Assembly (NCBI GenBank): GCA_943735955.1
Contig: OX030956.1
Location: forward strand, 10,190,445 to 10,254,444
Source: Piscicola geometra
Taxonomy: Eukaryota; Annelida; Clitellata; Hirudinida; Piscicolidae
Direction of reading: 5' to 3'
Length of the DNA: 64,000 nucleotides
Shown: one piece after another, positions 24,120 through 36,000 of the stretch
How positions within the stretch are numbered: position 1 is the stretch's first letter
How the letters are laid out: every line of letters begins with the position of its first letter
The notes under the pieces: generated by a model
What the model was told of the DNA's origin: nothing
Database searches by the model: none
The model's input: the letters and a program-made list of their open reading frames with translations, nothing else
Position numbers and translations under genes: made by a program

Positions 24120-25110
24120 CTTGAGATACTGATGATGATGATACTTATGGTGGGTGATTTTTCTATATGCATTTATGACTATGTTTTTATAATGAAGACT
24201 CTGATGATGATACATTTTTTTGAAGGCTTTTGGAATGAATGGCACTTCCCTTCCTCACTCTTTCATCACTAAAACTTTAAATTATAATGTTGTAAGATAC
24301 CACTATCATTACCTTCAAAACTTCATCTTGTTAACTATTTGAATATGGAATACCTTAGTTTTGTGAGAAAAAAAAATTCCAAGCTGAATGATTAAATTTA
24401 TTTTTAAAGAATTACGTTTGAACTTTCTCTTAGAAGATTTATGCTTTTTAAAAATAATATAATAAACTATATATTTTAAGAACAAATATGGGATTTAATG
24501 AACCTTTTTCACATTTCTCAAGATTATTCAATAATGATTTTTTTTAAATTCAATAATTTAAAATGATTTTTTATAAATGTTTTTTTAATATAATTTTATT
24601 TTACCGATTAAATGGTTTTTTCTATTAGAAAATTAATTAATTTTGAATGTAAAAGCAAACATTCAATAATTTCAAATAATTTTTCTACTAATTTTTTGAA
24701 TATATGGCTTTATTTTACCAATTTAAAATGTTTTATTGTTTGAAAAAAGACTTAATTTCGAATGTAAAATATTTGATAACAAACCTGAATTTAGTCAGCA
24801 ATATAATAAAGTCCGTTTTAACCAGAAACATAAAAAAATGACGATTGGGTGTGATAACCGTTTTTTAGAAACTTTTTTACGACATCCTTATCAGTGAAGT
24901 TGTTTATACAATTAAATTAAAGTTACTTTCAGGTAATAAAATGAATTATATATAAATAAATGATCGGATTCACGTGAAACTAGATGTTTCAAATAATTCA
25001 GTTGAGACTTTCAAGGAAACTCGACGTTTAATTCGAAGTGTTTTTGCTTAAAACGGCTTGAACTTAATGATGCTTTATCAAATCCATTAGAAGAGTTAAA
25101 CAAACGAAAT
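24120..25110. other. AT-rich body of the pogo-like element, no gene recognised
   Basis: No coding frame of note before the transposase relic begins. Confidence 0.4.
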
Positions 25111-25119
25111 TACTTTGCC

Positions 25120-25440
25120 GTTGAAGAATGAACATAGTCAAAAAGCTTTTATTACTAAGCAGGAGCGGGAAATAGCAGACTTAGTTGAAATAGCAGCTAA
25201 ACTGTACAATGGTCTGGCACCAAAAAATTAAAAAAGTTTGCATATCAATATGCAGTGAAAACGAAATCAGGTTTTTGAAAAATTTGATAATGCTCAACAA
25301 ACAGGCGCTGATTGATTTAAGTCATTTTTTTACATGAAACAGTTTCTTCTCAATTCAAAATCACGAGCTACAACCGGGCAAGCTTTAGTATTTTTTAAAA
25401 ATAAACTGGCTTTGGTTACAGACGTTAACAAATCTCAATA
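25120..25440 (+). pseudogene. Pogo-like transposase N-terminal (CENP-B-like HTH) relic
   Basis: Broken plus-strand frames read KAFITKQEREIADLVEIAAK, LYNGLAPKN, then NAQQTGAD.FKSF and a SRATTGQALVFF piece. This is the helix-turn-helix region found before the DDE core in pogo/Tigger-like transposases (EIADLVETAAKLYxGLTP, AGxDWFxSFxxR). The catalytic domain is missing. The minus-strand copy at about 40930-41060 carries the same SAKQEREIADL block. Confidence 0.6.
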
Positions 25441-26312
25441 AATAAATGTGTTTATTTCATTTTTAATGCATATTTCACACTTGAAACATTCAACCCTGAC
25501 TCCTGTAACAAACTATCCTGTGTACGGGGTTGTTTGTTGCATTTAGGACACTGTCGAAATTTCACTTTTTTAAACGAATTATAAAAACAAACCAGTTTTT
25601 TGTGTTTTAACTTGTGACTAATAGAATTCTTAATACATACAACAATTTTGAAAATAACTTATAACAACATTTGTTGAAAGTGTAACATACAGCCCCGGTT
25701 TGTAAGGAAAGATTTTCAATGAATGACAGAAAAGATTTCGTCTTTGTTTAATTTTTTCAGTTTAAATTCTCGTTGTTGCTTTCTTTCTACTTCCTTTCAT
25801 TGTCTATTGTTGTTTTGTTTTTGGAAAAGTATGTCTTTTTTAAATTAAACAATTAAAACTAGTATTGAAAACTTAGACCAGCTCTTTTTGAAACATCTTG
25901 ATTTGGCAAGATCATTAAATGCACTTCAAGAATCTATTTGCTCGAAAAGCAATTAGTGGTCGACTATGTACACCCATGTGATGATCGACTGTGTACACCT
26001 AGGCTTATGGCTTTTGTCCTGGCTTTAACTTTCATGCGTTTTTCCCATTTCGAGATTCAATAGATATACACGATAAAGCATAGAAGAACATATTATTATA
26101 ATAATTAATTAATAATTATTAATACGGCAAGACAATTATTTATTAACGTACTTACAAAATACAGAGCTTGATTCGTTAACAAAATTTATAAATTATGTTT
26201 ACTTTTTTTATCCGCGAGAAAATTAAGTAAAAAGACAGATAAATAATGTGACCTATATTGTCATTCATGTGACACATAATAGAAGTGCTTTGGATAAAAA
26301 AATCTCTGATCT

Positions 26313-27358
<1,046 letters not shown>

Positions 27359-27772
27359 CCAATGCAACAAGTTAATTTTAACGAATGATGAAATCATAAT
27401 GTTGATGATATAAAGAAAAATGCTGAGAATTACAATGATGTTCCGAATTAAGGAAGACTCTACAAGAACTCTTGAGAATTTCTTATGCATATTCAAAGCA
27501 CTTCATCGCACACATCTTTTACGCGGTCACGATGATAAATGGTATATGGAGGAATAAACGACCATAAAAGTACATTGCGTGAGCATATTTCTCAATTTAA
27601 AAACATTTTTCTCTACAAAACATTTTACTAGAGGAGTCTACAACAGCCTTAACTATCGAGACTTCAGAAAGCTCAAAGTTAAAACACACAGACTGTCTAT
27701 TACCATTGGTTAGGATTAAAACAATTCAACATTTTAATGCTCATGACTAGGATCTTAAGAAACACATCACAT

Positions 27773-28765
27773 CTACCAATCCCCTTCCACGAAGCTCTTC
27801 TGCATGTGGTTGTAATTAGGAATGTTGTTGTTGTTGTCCACTGTGTCGTTAGGCCCAGCATTATCATTAAATAGGTTTTTTGCTATTTTGCTATTTGGCT
27901 TGCTGTTTTTGTTTTGTATAATTGGATTAATATTGATGTTATCGCTGTTGCTAATATTTGAACAGCTCTGGGAGACAAATTTAGTATTGTAATTGATACT
28001 TTTATATTTATTAATGAGCCTATTTTTATTGTTGTTGCTGTCCTCTGTTTCTGTATCACTGTTGTTGGAGAATTTTTCAGTGGCTTTTTTCACAATAATG
28101 CCATTGTTGTTTGTGTTGTTGTTGCTGCTATTGTTGAGGTCAGTTATTCTATCACTGGTGTCATTGTTGTTGATAATCTTGTCGCTTTTCTGGGTGTTTA
28201 TTGTAATTGTATCTTTTTTTTGAATTTTCAAATTGTTGTTATATGAGTTGAAGTCTAAAGATGGATTTTGTTGTTGCGAAGGCTTGTAGTTGTTGAAGGG
28301 TATTAGTTCTTTGTGAAATGGTTGAGAGTTGTGTTGCAAAGAGTTAAACTGTAAAAGATATTTCATTTTTTCGTACTCAAACTTGCCTTGGGTGTCATCA
28401 CTGCTGTCGCTGTTTTTAGCAGAAAGAGAAAAGTCCACCACCTCTGTCTTGTGCTCAATCAGCGATGCTGCCATCTCCGAAATAGCTTGATACCGGTTTG
28501 CCATTTTCAAAAAAGCATCATTGTTGCCATTCTTTTTTGTTTTTTCAAATTCTGATGACATTATGACGTCATTTTCTTCCATAGAAGGACTATTCAGATC
28601 TTCTTCTTCCTGCTCTTCTGTCATCTTGCTGCACTCCTTGCTCTCATCATCTTCTTCGGGACTGGCATCGAAAAGATCAACTCTTTCCTCTTGTTTCTTC
28701 TTTGCCGTCGCCATCTCTGCTGCATGTTTCTTGCGCCATTTGGTTCTTCTGTTCTGGAACCACAC
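27773..28765 (-). CDS. Nkx6-like: Nkx6-like homeobox transcription factor, last coding exon
   Basis: A minus-strand frame of 330 codons ending in TAG at 27773-27775. It opens with [18 protein letters not shown] then ATAKKKQ: homeodomain helix 3 with the N51 and R53 positions, and the extension that distinguishes NK6 proteins. The bases just upstream are CGCAG, a splice acceptor, so the exon begins at homeodomain residue 47 in phase 0, a known homeobox intron site. The rest is an acidic stretch ([10 protein letters not shown]) and a long Asn/Ser/Lys-rich tail, far longer than the short acidic C-terminus of vertebrate Nkx6. NK6 proteins are nuclear regulators that pattern motor neurons and endocrine or gut tissue in bilaterians. 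The first 46 homeodomain residues and the N-terminus must lie upstream (higher coordinates); I did not find them in the window. No frame break is seen, so the gene is likely live. Confidence 0.9.
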   Translation of the reverse strand: MWFQNRRTKWRKKHAAEMATAKKKQEERVDLFDASPEEDDESKECSKMTEEQEEEDLNSPSMEENDVIMSSEFEKTKKNGNNDAFLKMANRYQAISEMAASLIEHKTEVVDFSLSAKNSDSSDDTQGKFEYEKMKYLLQFNSLQHNSQPFHKELIPFNNYKPSQQQNPSLDFNSYNNNLKIQKKDTITINTQKSDKIINNNDTSDRITDLNNSSNNNTNNNGIIVKKATEKFSNNSDTETEDSNNNKNRLINKYKSINYNTKFVSQSCSNISNSDNININPIIQNKNSKPNSKIAKNLFNDNAGPNDTVDNNNNIPNYNHMQKSFVEGDW

Positions 28766-28775
28766 CTGCGTTGTC
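28766..28775 (-). other. 3' splice acceptor of the Nkx6-like exon
   Basis: On the minus strand the bases read CAACGCAG just before GTGTGGTTCCAG. The AG is at 28766-28767. The upstream tract is C-rich rather than T-rich (CAACCAGCCCACCGC). Confidence 0.75.
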
Positions 28776-29196
28776 GTGTTGATGTTGGTTTGGTGGTATT
28801 GCGGTGGGCTGGTTGTGTATAATGGTGATGTGATAGTATTTTAGGGTGTTGGCATGGGTGGTGTGATGAATAGTGTGGCAATGTTGTGGAAGGAAATGTG
28901 TGGGAAAGTGAAAGCGTGGTGGAAATGATTGTCTACTTTGTATTTATAGCAGGAGTGAACAACCTTTTTCAGCCTGATGGCCAAAATTATTTAGTCCCTG
29001 GGCGCCAAGGGCCGCATCAGAGTGCACATAGATGACACAAAAGAATGCAAATTTTTAATGAATGTCATAAAAAATAACGTTATTTAAACATGTATGAATA
29101 ACTAAATGTAAAAAAACTCAAAGAATGCAAGTTTTTAATAAATGTCATTAAAAAAAACGTTATTTAAAAATTTATGAATAACTAAATGTTAGTATT

Positions 29197-30745
29197 TTAA
29201 TGAGAAGGTTGAGCCTGAATGGTTGCAACAACATTGTCAATATTGGGTTTGAGTTCCGTTGTTTCAAGCCTCAAAATCGAACAAAGAGTATCATCAGTCA
29301 AAGATGATCTCAGTTTATTTTTATTTGTGTTCATGACTGAAAACGTTTGTTCACACACTTATATTCTGCCAAATTCAGACAAGATTCGGCAAGCCAAATC
29401 TTTGACCGCTCCATATTTAACCGAACTTAGACTTTCATAAAAAGTTAAAATGGAGTTATGCTGAAACGCAGACATTAATTCTGGTGAACATTGAAGATCA
29501 ATGACTTCTAACTGACATTGCTCAGGTACGGATTCTACAGCACAAGAGAAAGGGTCACGGATGAGGTTGAATAATTCCTTATGCTCCCTGAATGCATCAA
29601 AACGTTCATTAAATTCCTTTAGTAACGTTTCACAACTGTCGTAGTATTTATTGAAGTTACACTGGTATTCCTTCTGAAAAGCTGAACAAATAAGAAAATG
29701 ACATTAATTACCAGATTGCAGATTCAAACAAAACAGCCGTAGCTTCAACATGAATGACAGCAGCTCTTGGTACATATCAAAGATGTAGTGATTTTTGCCT
29801 TGAAGACGCAGATTCAATTTATTTAAATGTTCTGTTATGTCTGTCAAAAATGCTAAGTCTGCCAACCACTGTTTGTCTGTAAAAACAGCTGTGTCTTTGC
29901 CTTTGGTTGAAATGAATTCACACATTTCCTTTCTTAACTCAACAAACCTAGTTAGAACTTTTCCTCGACTCAACCACCTTACATCAGTGTGATATGGTAT
30001 ATCACGATATTCTGACTCAATGTTTTCAAGAAATGATCTGAATTGTCGAAGGTTAAGTCTTTTTGCTCGTATGAAGTTCACTGATTTAAAAAGAAATTTC
30101 ATAAAATTATCAAAATTAATGATTCGTGTACTCAGTGACTCTTGATGTATGATGCAGTGGTATGCGTGGATGGTGTCTGTTGGAATTCCTAAGTCTCGCA
30201 AATGGGATCGCAGATCAGCAACAAGTCCTAATTCTTTTCCAGTCATGGCGGGTGCACCGTTAGTAGTATCACTACAGAGCTTCAGCCACTGGACGTTAAG
30301 GTTTTCAAAAACAGATGTCACTCTTCCAAAAATATCTGCACCTGTCGTACGTCCACATACTGAAACCATTACTGCTAATTCCTAAGTTAATTTACAGTTC
30401 TCATCCACTGCACGAACAAAAAGCAAAAACTGTGCTGTGTCAACGTTATCCGTGCTCTCATCTAAGGCAATTGAAAAATACTTGCAAATGGCAAGTTTGT
30501 CACAAAACTGTTCACAAACGTCGTTGGATAAATCAACCACCCAGCGCTGGATAGTCATCCGTGACAATGGCACTTTGTTGAACAGGTTTGTTTTCTCAGA
30601 GCAAACTTCTTTGCAAATGGCTTGCATGCAGTCTTTGACGAAATCACCATCAGTAAATGGTCGAGACGATGGCGCAATAATCTGTGCTATGGTACAACGA
30701 ATTGCATTGGACTTGTCGCAACATAAACTCGTCGCGAAAATTTTT
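29197..30745 (-). pseudogene. hAT transposase (GTF2IRD2/ZBED-like type), in-frame stops only
   Basis: Some 516 codons in one frame on the minus strand. Motifs: SIALDESTDN (first catalytic Asp region), LCSDTTNGAPAMTGK (second Asp), YHCIIHQESL (CxxH-type motif), DVRWLSRGKVL, and at the end YVCEQTFSVMNTNKNKLRSS, which is the last catalytic Glu and dimerisation block (written without the stop). Stops interrupt at 30379-30381 (TAG), at 29704-29706 (TAA) and in the FGRI*VCEQ region near 29356. No frameshift is needed to connect the domains. An N-terminal zinc finger is not visible before about 30745. The family includes the ancestors of vertebrate GTF2IRD2 and ZBED5-like host genes. Confidence 0.85.
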
Positions 30746-31030
30746 TTGTATTTTTTATTTTTTTATTTTGTGAATAAATATGATTATAAAAACTTATTAA
30801 TAGTGAAATTAAAAATTTAATCATCGAAACAGGCTAAATGCAGCCTAACGTACGAAACAGGCTGAATGTAAGCTAAAAAGTCGTCGCGAAAAAAAAGTTA
30901 GGCTACATTTAGCCTGTTTCGACGAGTAAATGTTTAATTTCACTATTAATAAGTTTTTATAATCATATTTATTCACAAAATAAAAACGGTAATAATAAAA
31001 AGAGATGGGCGGGTGCATTGATTTAAAATT
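30745..31030. repeat. Inverted repeat inside the hAT 5' region
   Basis: TTATTTTGTGAATAAATATGATTATAAAAACTTATTAATAGTGAAATTAAA (from 30763) recurs inverted at about 30930-30985, around GAAACAGGCT(A/G)AATG repeats. It forms a hairpin of about 220 bases, perhaps a nested MITE. Confidence 0.6.
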
Positions 31031-31299
31031 TTGTTAGGGCCGCAAATAGCCAAAATGGACTAGTTGTCTGGGGCCGCATCAAACGGGCCGGTGGGCCGCG
31101 GGTTGTGCACCTCTGATTTATAGGAAGGGGGCTAACAGGGTTTTTGAAGAATTTTAGTTTTAGAAATGTAGAAAAATAAAATAAGTTTTGTTGTTGGAAG
31201 TAATGTAATACCGGGGCTGTATGTTACAAAAGATAAATTTCTTTGAAAATGAATAATAAAATATGATTTATAATCCATGGTTCAAATTGTCGTTGTAGG

Positions 31300-31690
31300 G
31301 GAGACTGGGGCAAGATGTCCAAGTTAACGAAATATTTTGTTTTTACTATATTTTATTTTAAAATATGAAAAAATAACTTTTTTTTGAATTTTCAGAACAT
31401 TAATTTTTTTTATTAAATACACCAACATTTTTTAAATATTAAACACATCAACATTTTAAAATATTAAATACACCAACATTATTTTGGAAAAAATACACCA
31501 ACATTTTTTTTTGAATAAATACACCAACATTTATTATTTTCAATGAATATAACTGAAGAATTATTTTGTTTTTCCACAACCCTAATAAATTTTCCTTCAC
31601 TGGGGCAAGATGACAACACGGAAAAAAGTCAGTCATTTCAATCTTCTGAATATTTTACATGACCCTTAAACACCAAGCGAAAAAAATAAA
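31300..31690 (+). repeat. Repeat family R2, copy a (GGGGAGACTGGGGCAAGATG)
   Basis: Begins TAGGGGAGACTGGGGCAAGATG, with a second GGGGCAAGATGACAACAC block about 300 bases on, followed by GAAAAAAGTCA. The same blocks in the same order occur at 63373-63660. Near 31430-31540 ACACCAACATTTTT repeats four to five times. Confidence 0.65.
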
Positions 31691-31908
31691 GTTGGCTTCC
31701 TCATGTGTTGAATCGACCCATCGCATATTTCAGATGATTTCCACTAAAAAATGAATATTTTAAAGTCATAATGATTTATTATAGCGTTTTCATATATTTT
31801 AATAAATAATTATCAGAATTTGATTCTATTTCAAACAGATGTCACTATCTTTATACAATAAATTATAAAGGTTTAGAAAGGTAGAGATGATCAATTACGG
31901 CAGTGATG

Positions 31909-32836
31909 GGCAACTAACTAAATATTTTTAGTTGAACTGTTACTATTTTTGAACTAAAAATTAGTAGGTTTAACAAATAATTATTTAAAAAATAGTTAAC
32001 TAAACTAAAAAAAGTAGTTAAACTTTTCTAAAATATTTTGCAACAATTTTTTATCACTTATTGACAGGCAGAATTGGAAACAGCATTAACACTGTAACAT
32101 AAAAAGCCGTTGAAACCATTTTTTACTATCCATTATTTTGAAATAACTCATAGAAATTAGAGCTGTGCTTTAATCTACGTTAACTTTCGATAAAAGCGTT
32201 AATAAATTAACGAACGTTAAATATTTTAACGCATTTGAATAAAATTAACGCATCTAACAATTTTATTAATTAAAAATTATCTAAATTGCACTGTTTTTCG
32301 TGTTTTGGTTACATTGTCAGCAAATGAAAACAAACACTACTAATTTACTGTCAACAAAAGAATGGGAAAAATTGAATTTCATTAAAAAAAATATTATTTC
32401 TTGAAGATTTGCGAAAATACTTCTAGGGGGTGAATAATACTTGAAATTTTCATTATTGCTACTTGCAATTTGTCACTTTACACAATAAATATGCACTTCA
32501 CAAGATGTTCCAGCTTATGTCATTGGTTTCACACACAAATCTTTTCCCAAATTGGAGCAGAGAATGAATAATCAGAAGATCCAATGGTCAAGAATTGCCA
32601 CATCATTAGACCCCCGATTAAAAAAGTTAAAATGTTTTTAAGCTGTATTGCACTTTTCAGTATAAAATTCATCTTTTAAAAAGACCTAACTAAATAATTT
32701 CAGTTAAACTATTTAGTTGGCAACTGAAATATTTTAGTTAAACTGTAATTTTAACTTTTTTTTTAAACTATGCCGGAAACAAAAAAAATAGTTAAACTAT
32801 TAGTTTGCAACTATTTAGTTAAGCTATGGTCATCAC
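31909..32836. mobile_element. Non-autonomous hAT element (CAGTGATGGGCA end)
   Basis: The left end CAGTGATGGGCAACTAACTAAAT and the right end (complement) TAGTGATGACCATAGCTTAACTAAAT are inverted repeats. The flanks AATTACGG and CATTTCGG match at 6 of 8 positions, a decayed duplication. Subterminal repeats are TTTAGTTxAACTA. It shares its end with the hAT at 2755. Inside lies a relic of the TAGAGCTGTTC hAT family (32159-32660). Confidence 0.65.
32159..32660 (+). pseudogene. hAT relic of the TAGAGCTGTTC family, nested
   Basis: Starts TAGAGCTGTGCTTTAATC at 32159. From 32295 it matches 15520-15830 base for base in long stretches (GTTTTGGTTACATTGTCAGCAAATGAAAACAAACACT...). Translation gives pieces of a hAT core (EWEKLNF, FGAENE) with many breaks. 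Confidence 0.55.
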
Positions 32837-32837
32837 T

Positions 32838-33600
32838 ACATTTCGGGCATTGTAATAAAAGACTGTTGTCTGTGTATGTTAGTGACAATTCATGTCACTA
32901 AATAGATCTGAATTAATATATAACATCTAAGAATTGATTTAATCAATTTTAGAAGTTTTCGACGTCAAAATACAAAATTTGCCCCAATGGGCGCTGTTTG
33001 TGACATGTAGCAACAAAGACAGTCAAAACATTTCCTAATTTTGTTTATTTTTTAAAGAAAAATAAGGTCACGAATGCGCTGGATTTTAATAATTAAATTT
33101 TCAGCAAACACAAGATTGCAGAAAAGAAGTGGAAAATACAATTCTTTCATTAATTCAAACGATTTTATTCAAATTTAAATTAGACTATATCCTATAAAAT
33201 GCAGCTATATGATCTTGAGTTCAGCAGCAGTGACACTGTCAGTGATACAGAACCATAGGCGCCGATTCCATGAGGCTTGGGAGGGAATCGAGCTGTCCTA
33301 GTATTTAGTTGCTTGGGCCCGCCATTAGCTGAGCCCTTCCCCCGTGGTCCCAACTAAAAATTAGTTAGACAGAATTACAGGCATTGTGGTCAAAGACTTT
33401 TGTCTGTGTATTAACCAATTAATATCATGAAATATATGTGAATAAATATCTCAATGTTTAAGATTTGATTTAATTAATATCAGAAGTTTTTGAAGCCAAA
33501 AAACAAAGTTTGCTCCAATGAGCGCTAATCATGACACGTGGCAATAAAAACTATCAAATTCCACATTAGTATCTAAAGGTGGATGAAATATTTGAACCAT
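32838..33600. repeat. Duplicated segment around a small GC-rich MITE-like insert
   Basis: Bases 32845-33030 and 33375-33555 are similar (GGCATTGT...AAAGACT.TTGTCTGTGTAT, GATTTAAT.AAT.T.AGAAGTTTT, TTTGC.CCAATG.GCGCT). Between them at about 33258-33352 lies a GC-rich block with GGCGCCGATTCCATGAGG and CCGTGGTCCCAAC. The origin is uncertain. Confidence 0.45.
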
Positions 33601-33945
33601 TCTGAAGTCGTTTTTAGTTTAGAACAGTACATGCCATCTAAATCTGGAAAATATTACTTAAAATTTGGTGCCTTTATGATGGCAAAACGGGGTATTTTTT
33701 GAAAATGATATCATTTTTTGGTAATGACCACGGAAGTAAGCCAATTCGGAAATTTTTAAATGGCTTCTGTAATCAACCTGATAAAACATCTAGATGCTTG
33801 AACAACATACTTGTTTCATTTACTAGAATTGCTCCGTGAAATGCAAAGTAGCTGTATTGGATTAGTGAGAACGGTATGGATAAATCTTCGAGTATTACCC
33901 AAAGAAGTTAAAGAGAAAAAAGAAAAACTAGTTAGTTTTACTATC
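33545..33945 (+). pseudogene. piggyBac transposase relic (central part)
   Basis: Broken plus-strand frames give SRCLNNILVSFTR then QSSCIGLVRTVWINLR and LPKEVKEKKEKL. These match the piggyBac block with a third catalytic Asp context (TDNFFTSxxL ... LVGTxRxNRKxLPKE), with the Asp itself lost to Asn. A possible N-terminus lies at 33199 (MQLYDLEFSSSDTVSD). No ends were identified. Confidence 0.55.
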
Positions 33946-33959
33946 ATGTGTATGGCATA

Positions 33960-34362
33960 TATTAGTAGAAAACAAACATTTCGTTAGCCAAAATGCTTTT
34001 TCAACATATGATAAACGTTTGAAAAATCAATATTTTCAACATCTGCCGTGAATTTTAGGGTAAAAAAACTGCTGAAGGAACTCCAGGCAAAACACCACGC
34101 TTTCAATAATGTCACAATTAGCTTCGAATCGAACGTAATAAAAAAAGCTTTGTTGGAAAAATCTCTGGATTCGTCAAGCTGAATTGCAGAACACAATGAC
34201 TTTTGTACTTTTTCAATAAGCTGCTTTTCAATTTTTTGACCTATTTCATCAATTTTTTAGCAATAAATAAAACTTAATCAGCGTAAAAACATATTTTATA
34301 CAAAACATTTTGCGGTCCACTGAACAGTACGCGGACCACCACTTGAGAAACCTTGGTATAGA
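33960..34362 (-). pseudogene. hAT (ZBED5-like) relic with right terminal repeat
   Basis: The minus-strand frame contains SAIQLDESRDFSNKA, the first catalytic Asp region of ZBED5-like hAT transposases. The plus-strand end GCGGACCACCACTTGAGAAACCTTG (34331-34357) is the terminal repeat shared with the element at 57228-58358. Confidence 0.65.
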
Positions 34363-34364
34363 GG

Positions 34365-34652
34365 TTATAGTATAGAGTATATAGACTTATCAACTTCTAC
34401 AGTCTCAGTCTAAATTTCATTTTAAGTATTTCATTTTAGGCAACTATGACCATGCTACACATTTATGGTCTTAACAGGTCAATCACTCAATTTTTAATTT
34501 TACAATTTGCACACAATTTAACTGTATTGTATCATCTAAATACTAATAAAAAAAATTTATTATATACCTTCGGATGTTTAGAAAAAAATGCATAACTGTA
34601 AATAAGCTCGTTCTATCTTTGAAACCGGTTCATCTTGAACAACCTCCCCTTA
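34365..34652 (+). repeat. Repeat family R1, copy c (right end only)
   Basis: From TATATAGACTTATCAACTTC through GGCAACTATGACCATGC...AACAGGTCAATCACTC to AACAACCTCCCCTTA. It is the 3' part of R1. Confidence 0.7.
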
Positions 34653-34679
34653 TTCTATAGCTCTGATCTCCCCTACTAT

Positions 34680-35990
34680 TGACATTCACTGCTGTCGATA
34701 TTTGAATTATCAAAGCATTCTCTTTGGAAAAAGAAAGTTTCGAATAGAAAATAAGGAACATATAAATTTAGAAAATTTAATTAAATGTAATCCTATTATA
34801 TTGTTTTCAACGTTATAATCTTTAAACCAAAAAGAATTAAATCTTTCAAAAAAATTAATACCTCAAAATTTTCTAAAAAGTTATAGAAATATCAAAAACA
34901 AAACGTTTGGAGCCTAGAAAATAGCGTGTAATGATAGAGCTCGCCATATTAGCTTTAAATTCTCTCTTTCTTCCTTTTCTGGTCCTGTCTAAGACCGCTT
35001 AAGCTTCTGTTTTGAATTTTTGAATTTTTCATTTATCATAGAGTAAAATATCATTTTCAAAAGAAATAATTCACACATAAATAATATGGCTTCATTTTTA
35101 GAACAATCATATTCCAACTCTCTTGCACTTTTAAAAGTATAAAACTATTCAATAACACGACCACCAGTGTTATTATAACTAAAATATATTTGAAGACAAG
35201 AGTCTCGTAAAAAATTACTTTCAAATTGAAGACACAATGAATTCAACTTTAGTGTGAAGAAGATGAATAGCTAAACGCCTCATTGTTGGGTTTTTGAAAA
35301 AGAAGCAATTAGGTGGTTTTTGAATGTTTGAAATTTACGAAATTAGACAAGTAATTGATGGCGTCTTAAGGAGGCGTTGAAGGAATTAATAGTTGCAGTA
35401 GAATTATTCAGCACTTACTTTGTAATTGATGATCGAACACGCTTCAAGTTGAAAAGAAGGCAGGGTTGGAGAAAAGGATTGAAGAAGTGAGAAGTTGAAA
35501 ATGCAAGAGGATGAATGAAAATTGATTGAAAACTATAAATAGTGCTGAAAATATATTTTAAAATATATTTTTACAAATAAAGAAATTTTTTCGTTCGTTA
35601 TCGACGACCTACACCAATAAATATAAACCCGTCGTTTTAAAAATATTCTTACGAATAAATACGCTTTTTTATTATTTTATTTTTCATTAAAGAACGTGAA
35701 ATGTGGAAATATAAAATGAGAATTCCGGTTGTTTTGCCTCCAAAGGAACTTAAACGAAACTGTCTACTAAAGATTTATATGTGCCGAATCTCGTATATGT
35801 CTGAGACTTTCATGGTTTTTTGTGAACTCTGGACATTGGATATACAGAGTTTAGATAAAAATTAACCGTTTTAAATGATCGTATTAAATATTTTTATCAT
35901 GAAAAATTTAAAAACGTGCAAATTTTCCTTTTAATATTAATTTTTATCTCAATTAAAATTTCATTTAATTTTTTTCCCTTTTTAATGAGA
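34680..35990. other. AT-rich stretch without recognised gene
   Basis: No convincing frame, repeat end or RNA feature was found. Confidence 0.45.
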
Positions 35991-36000
35991 GTGATTTATA

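Larger units (their letters stand above)
28950..31115 (-). mobile_element. hAT transposon with perfect 8-bp target duplication, inside the Nkx6-like intron
   Basis: The left end CAGGAGTGAACAACCTTTTTCAGCC and the right end GGGCCGCGGGTTGTGCACCTCTG are inverted terminal repeats. A perfect duplication ATTTATAG flanks it (28942-28949 and 31116-31123). At 2,166 bases it carries nearly the whole transposase on the minus strand. It sits directly upstream of the Nkx6-like exon and in the same orientation, thus within the intron that splits the homeobox. Confidence 0.9.

Noticed and set aside
28521..28844. Plus-strand ORF opposite the Nkx6-like exon
   Set aside because: Ser-rich shadow of the acidic coding region; no independent evidence.
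29676..29706. A 30-nt intron (GTAATT...TTCAG) in the hAT transposase
   Set aside because: It is a multiple of three, translates to residues fitting the family (CHF-type), and only one stop codon needs explaining; 30 bases is too short for a usual animal intron.
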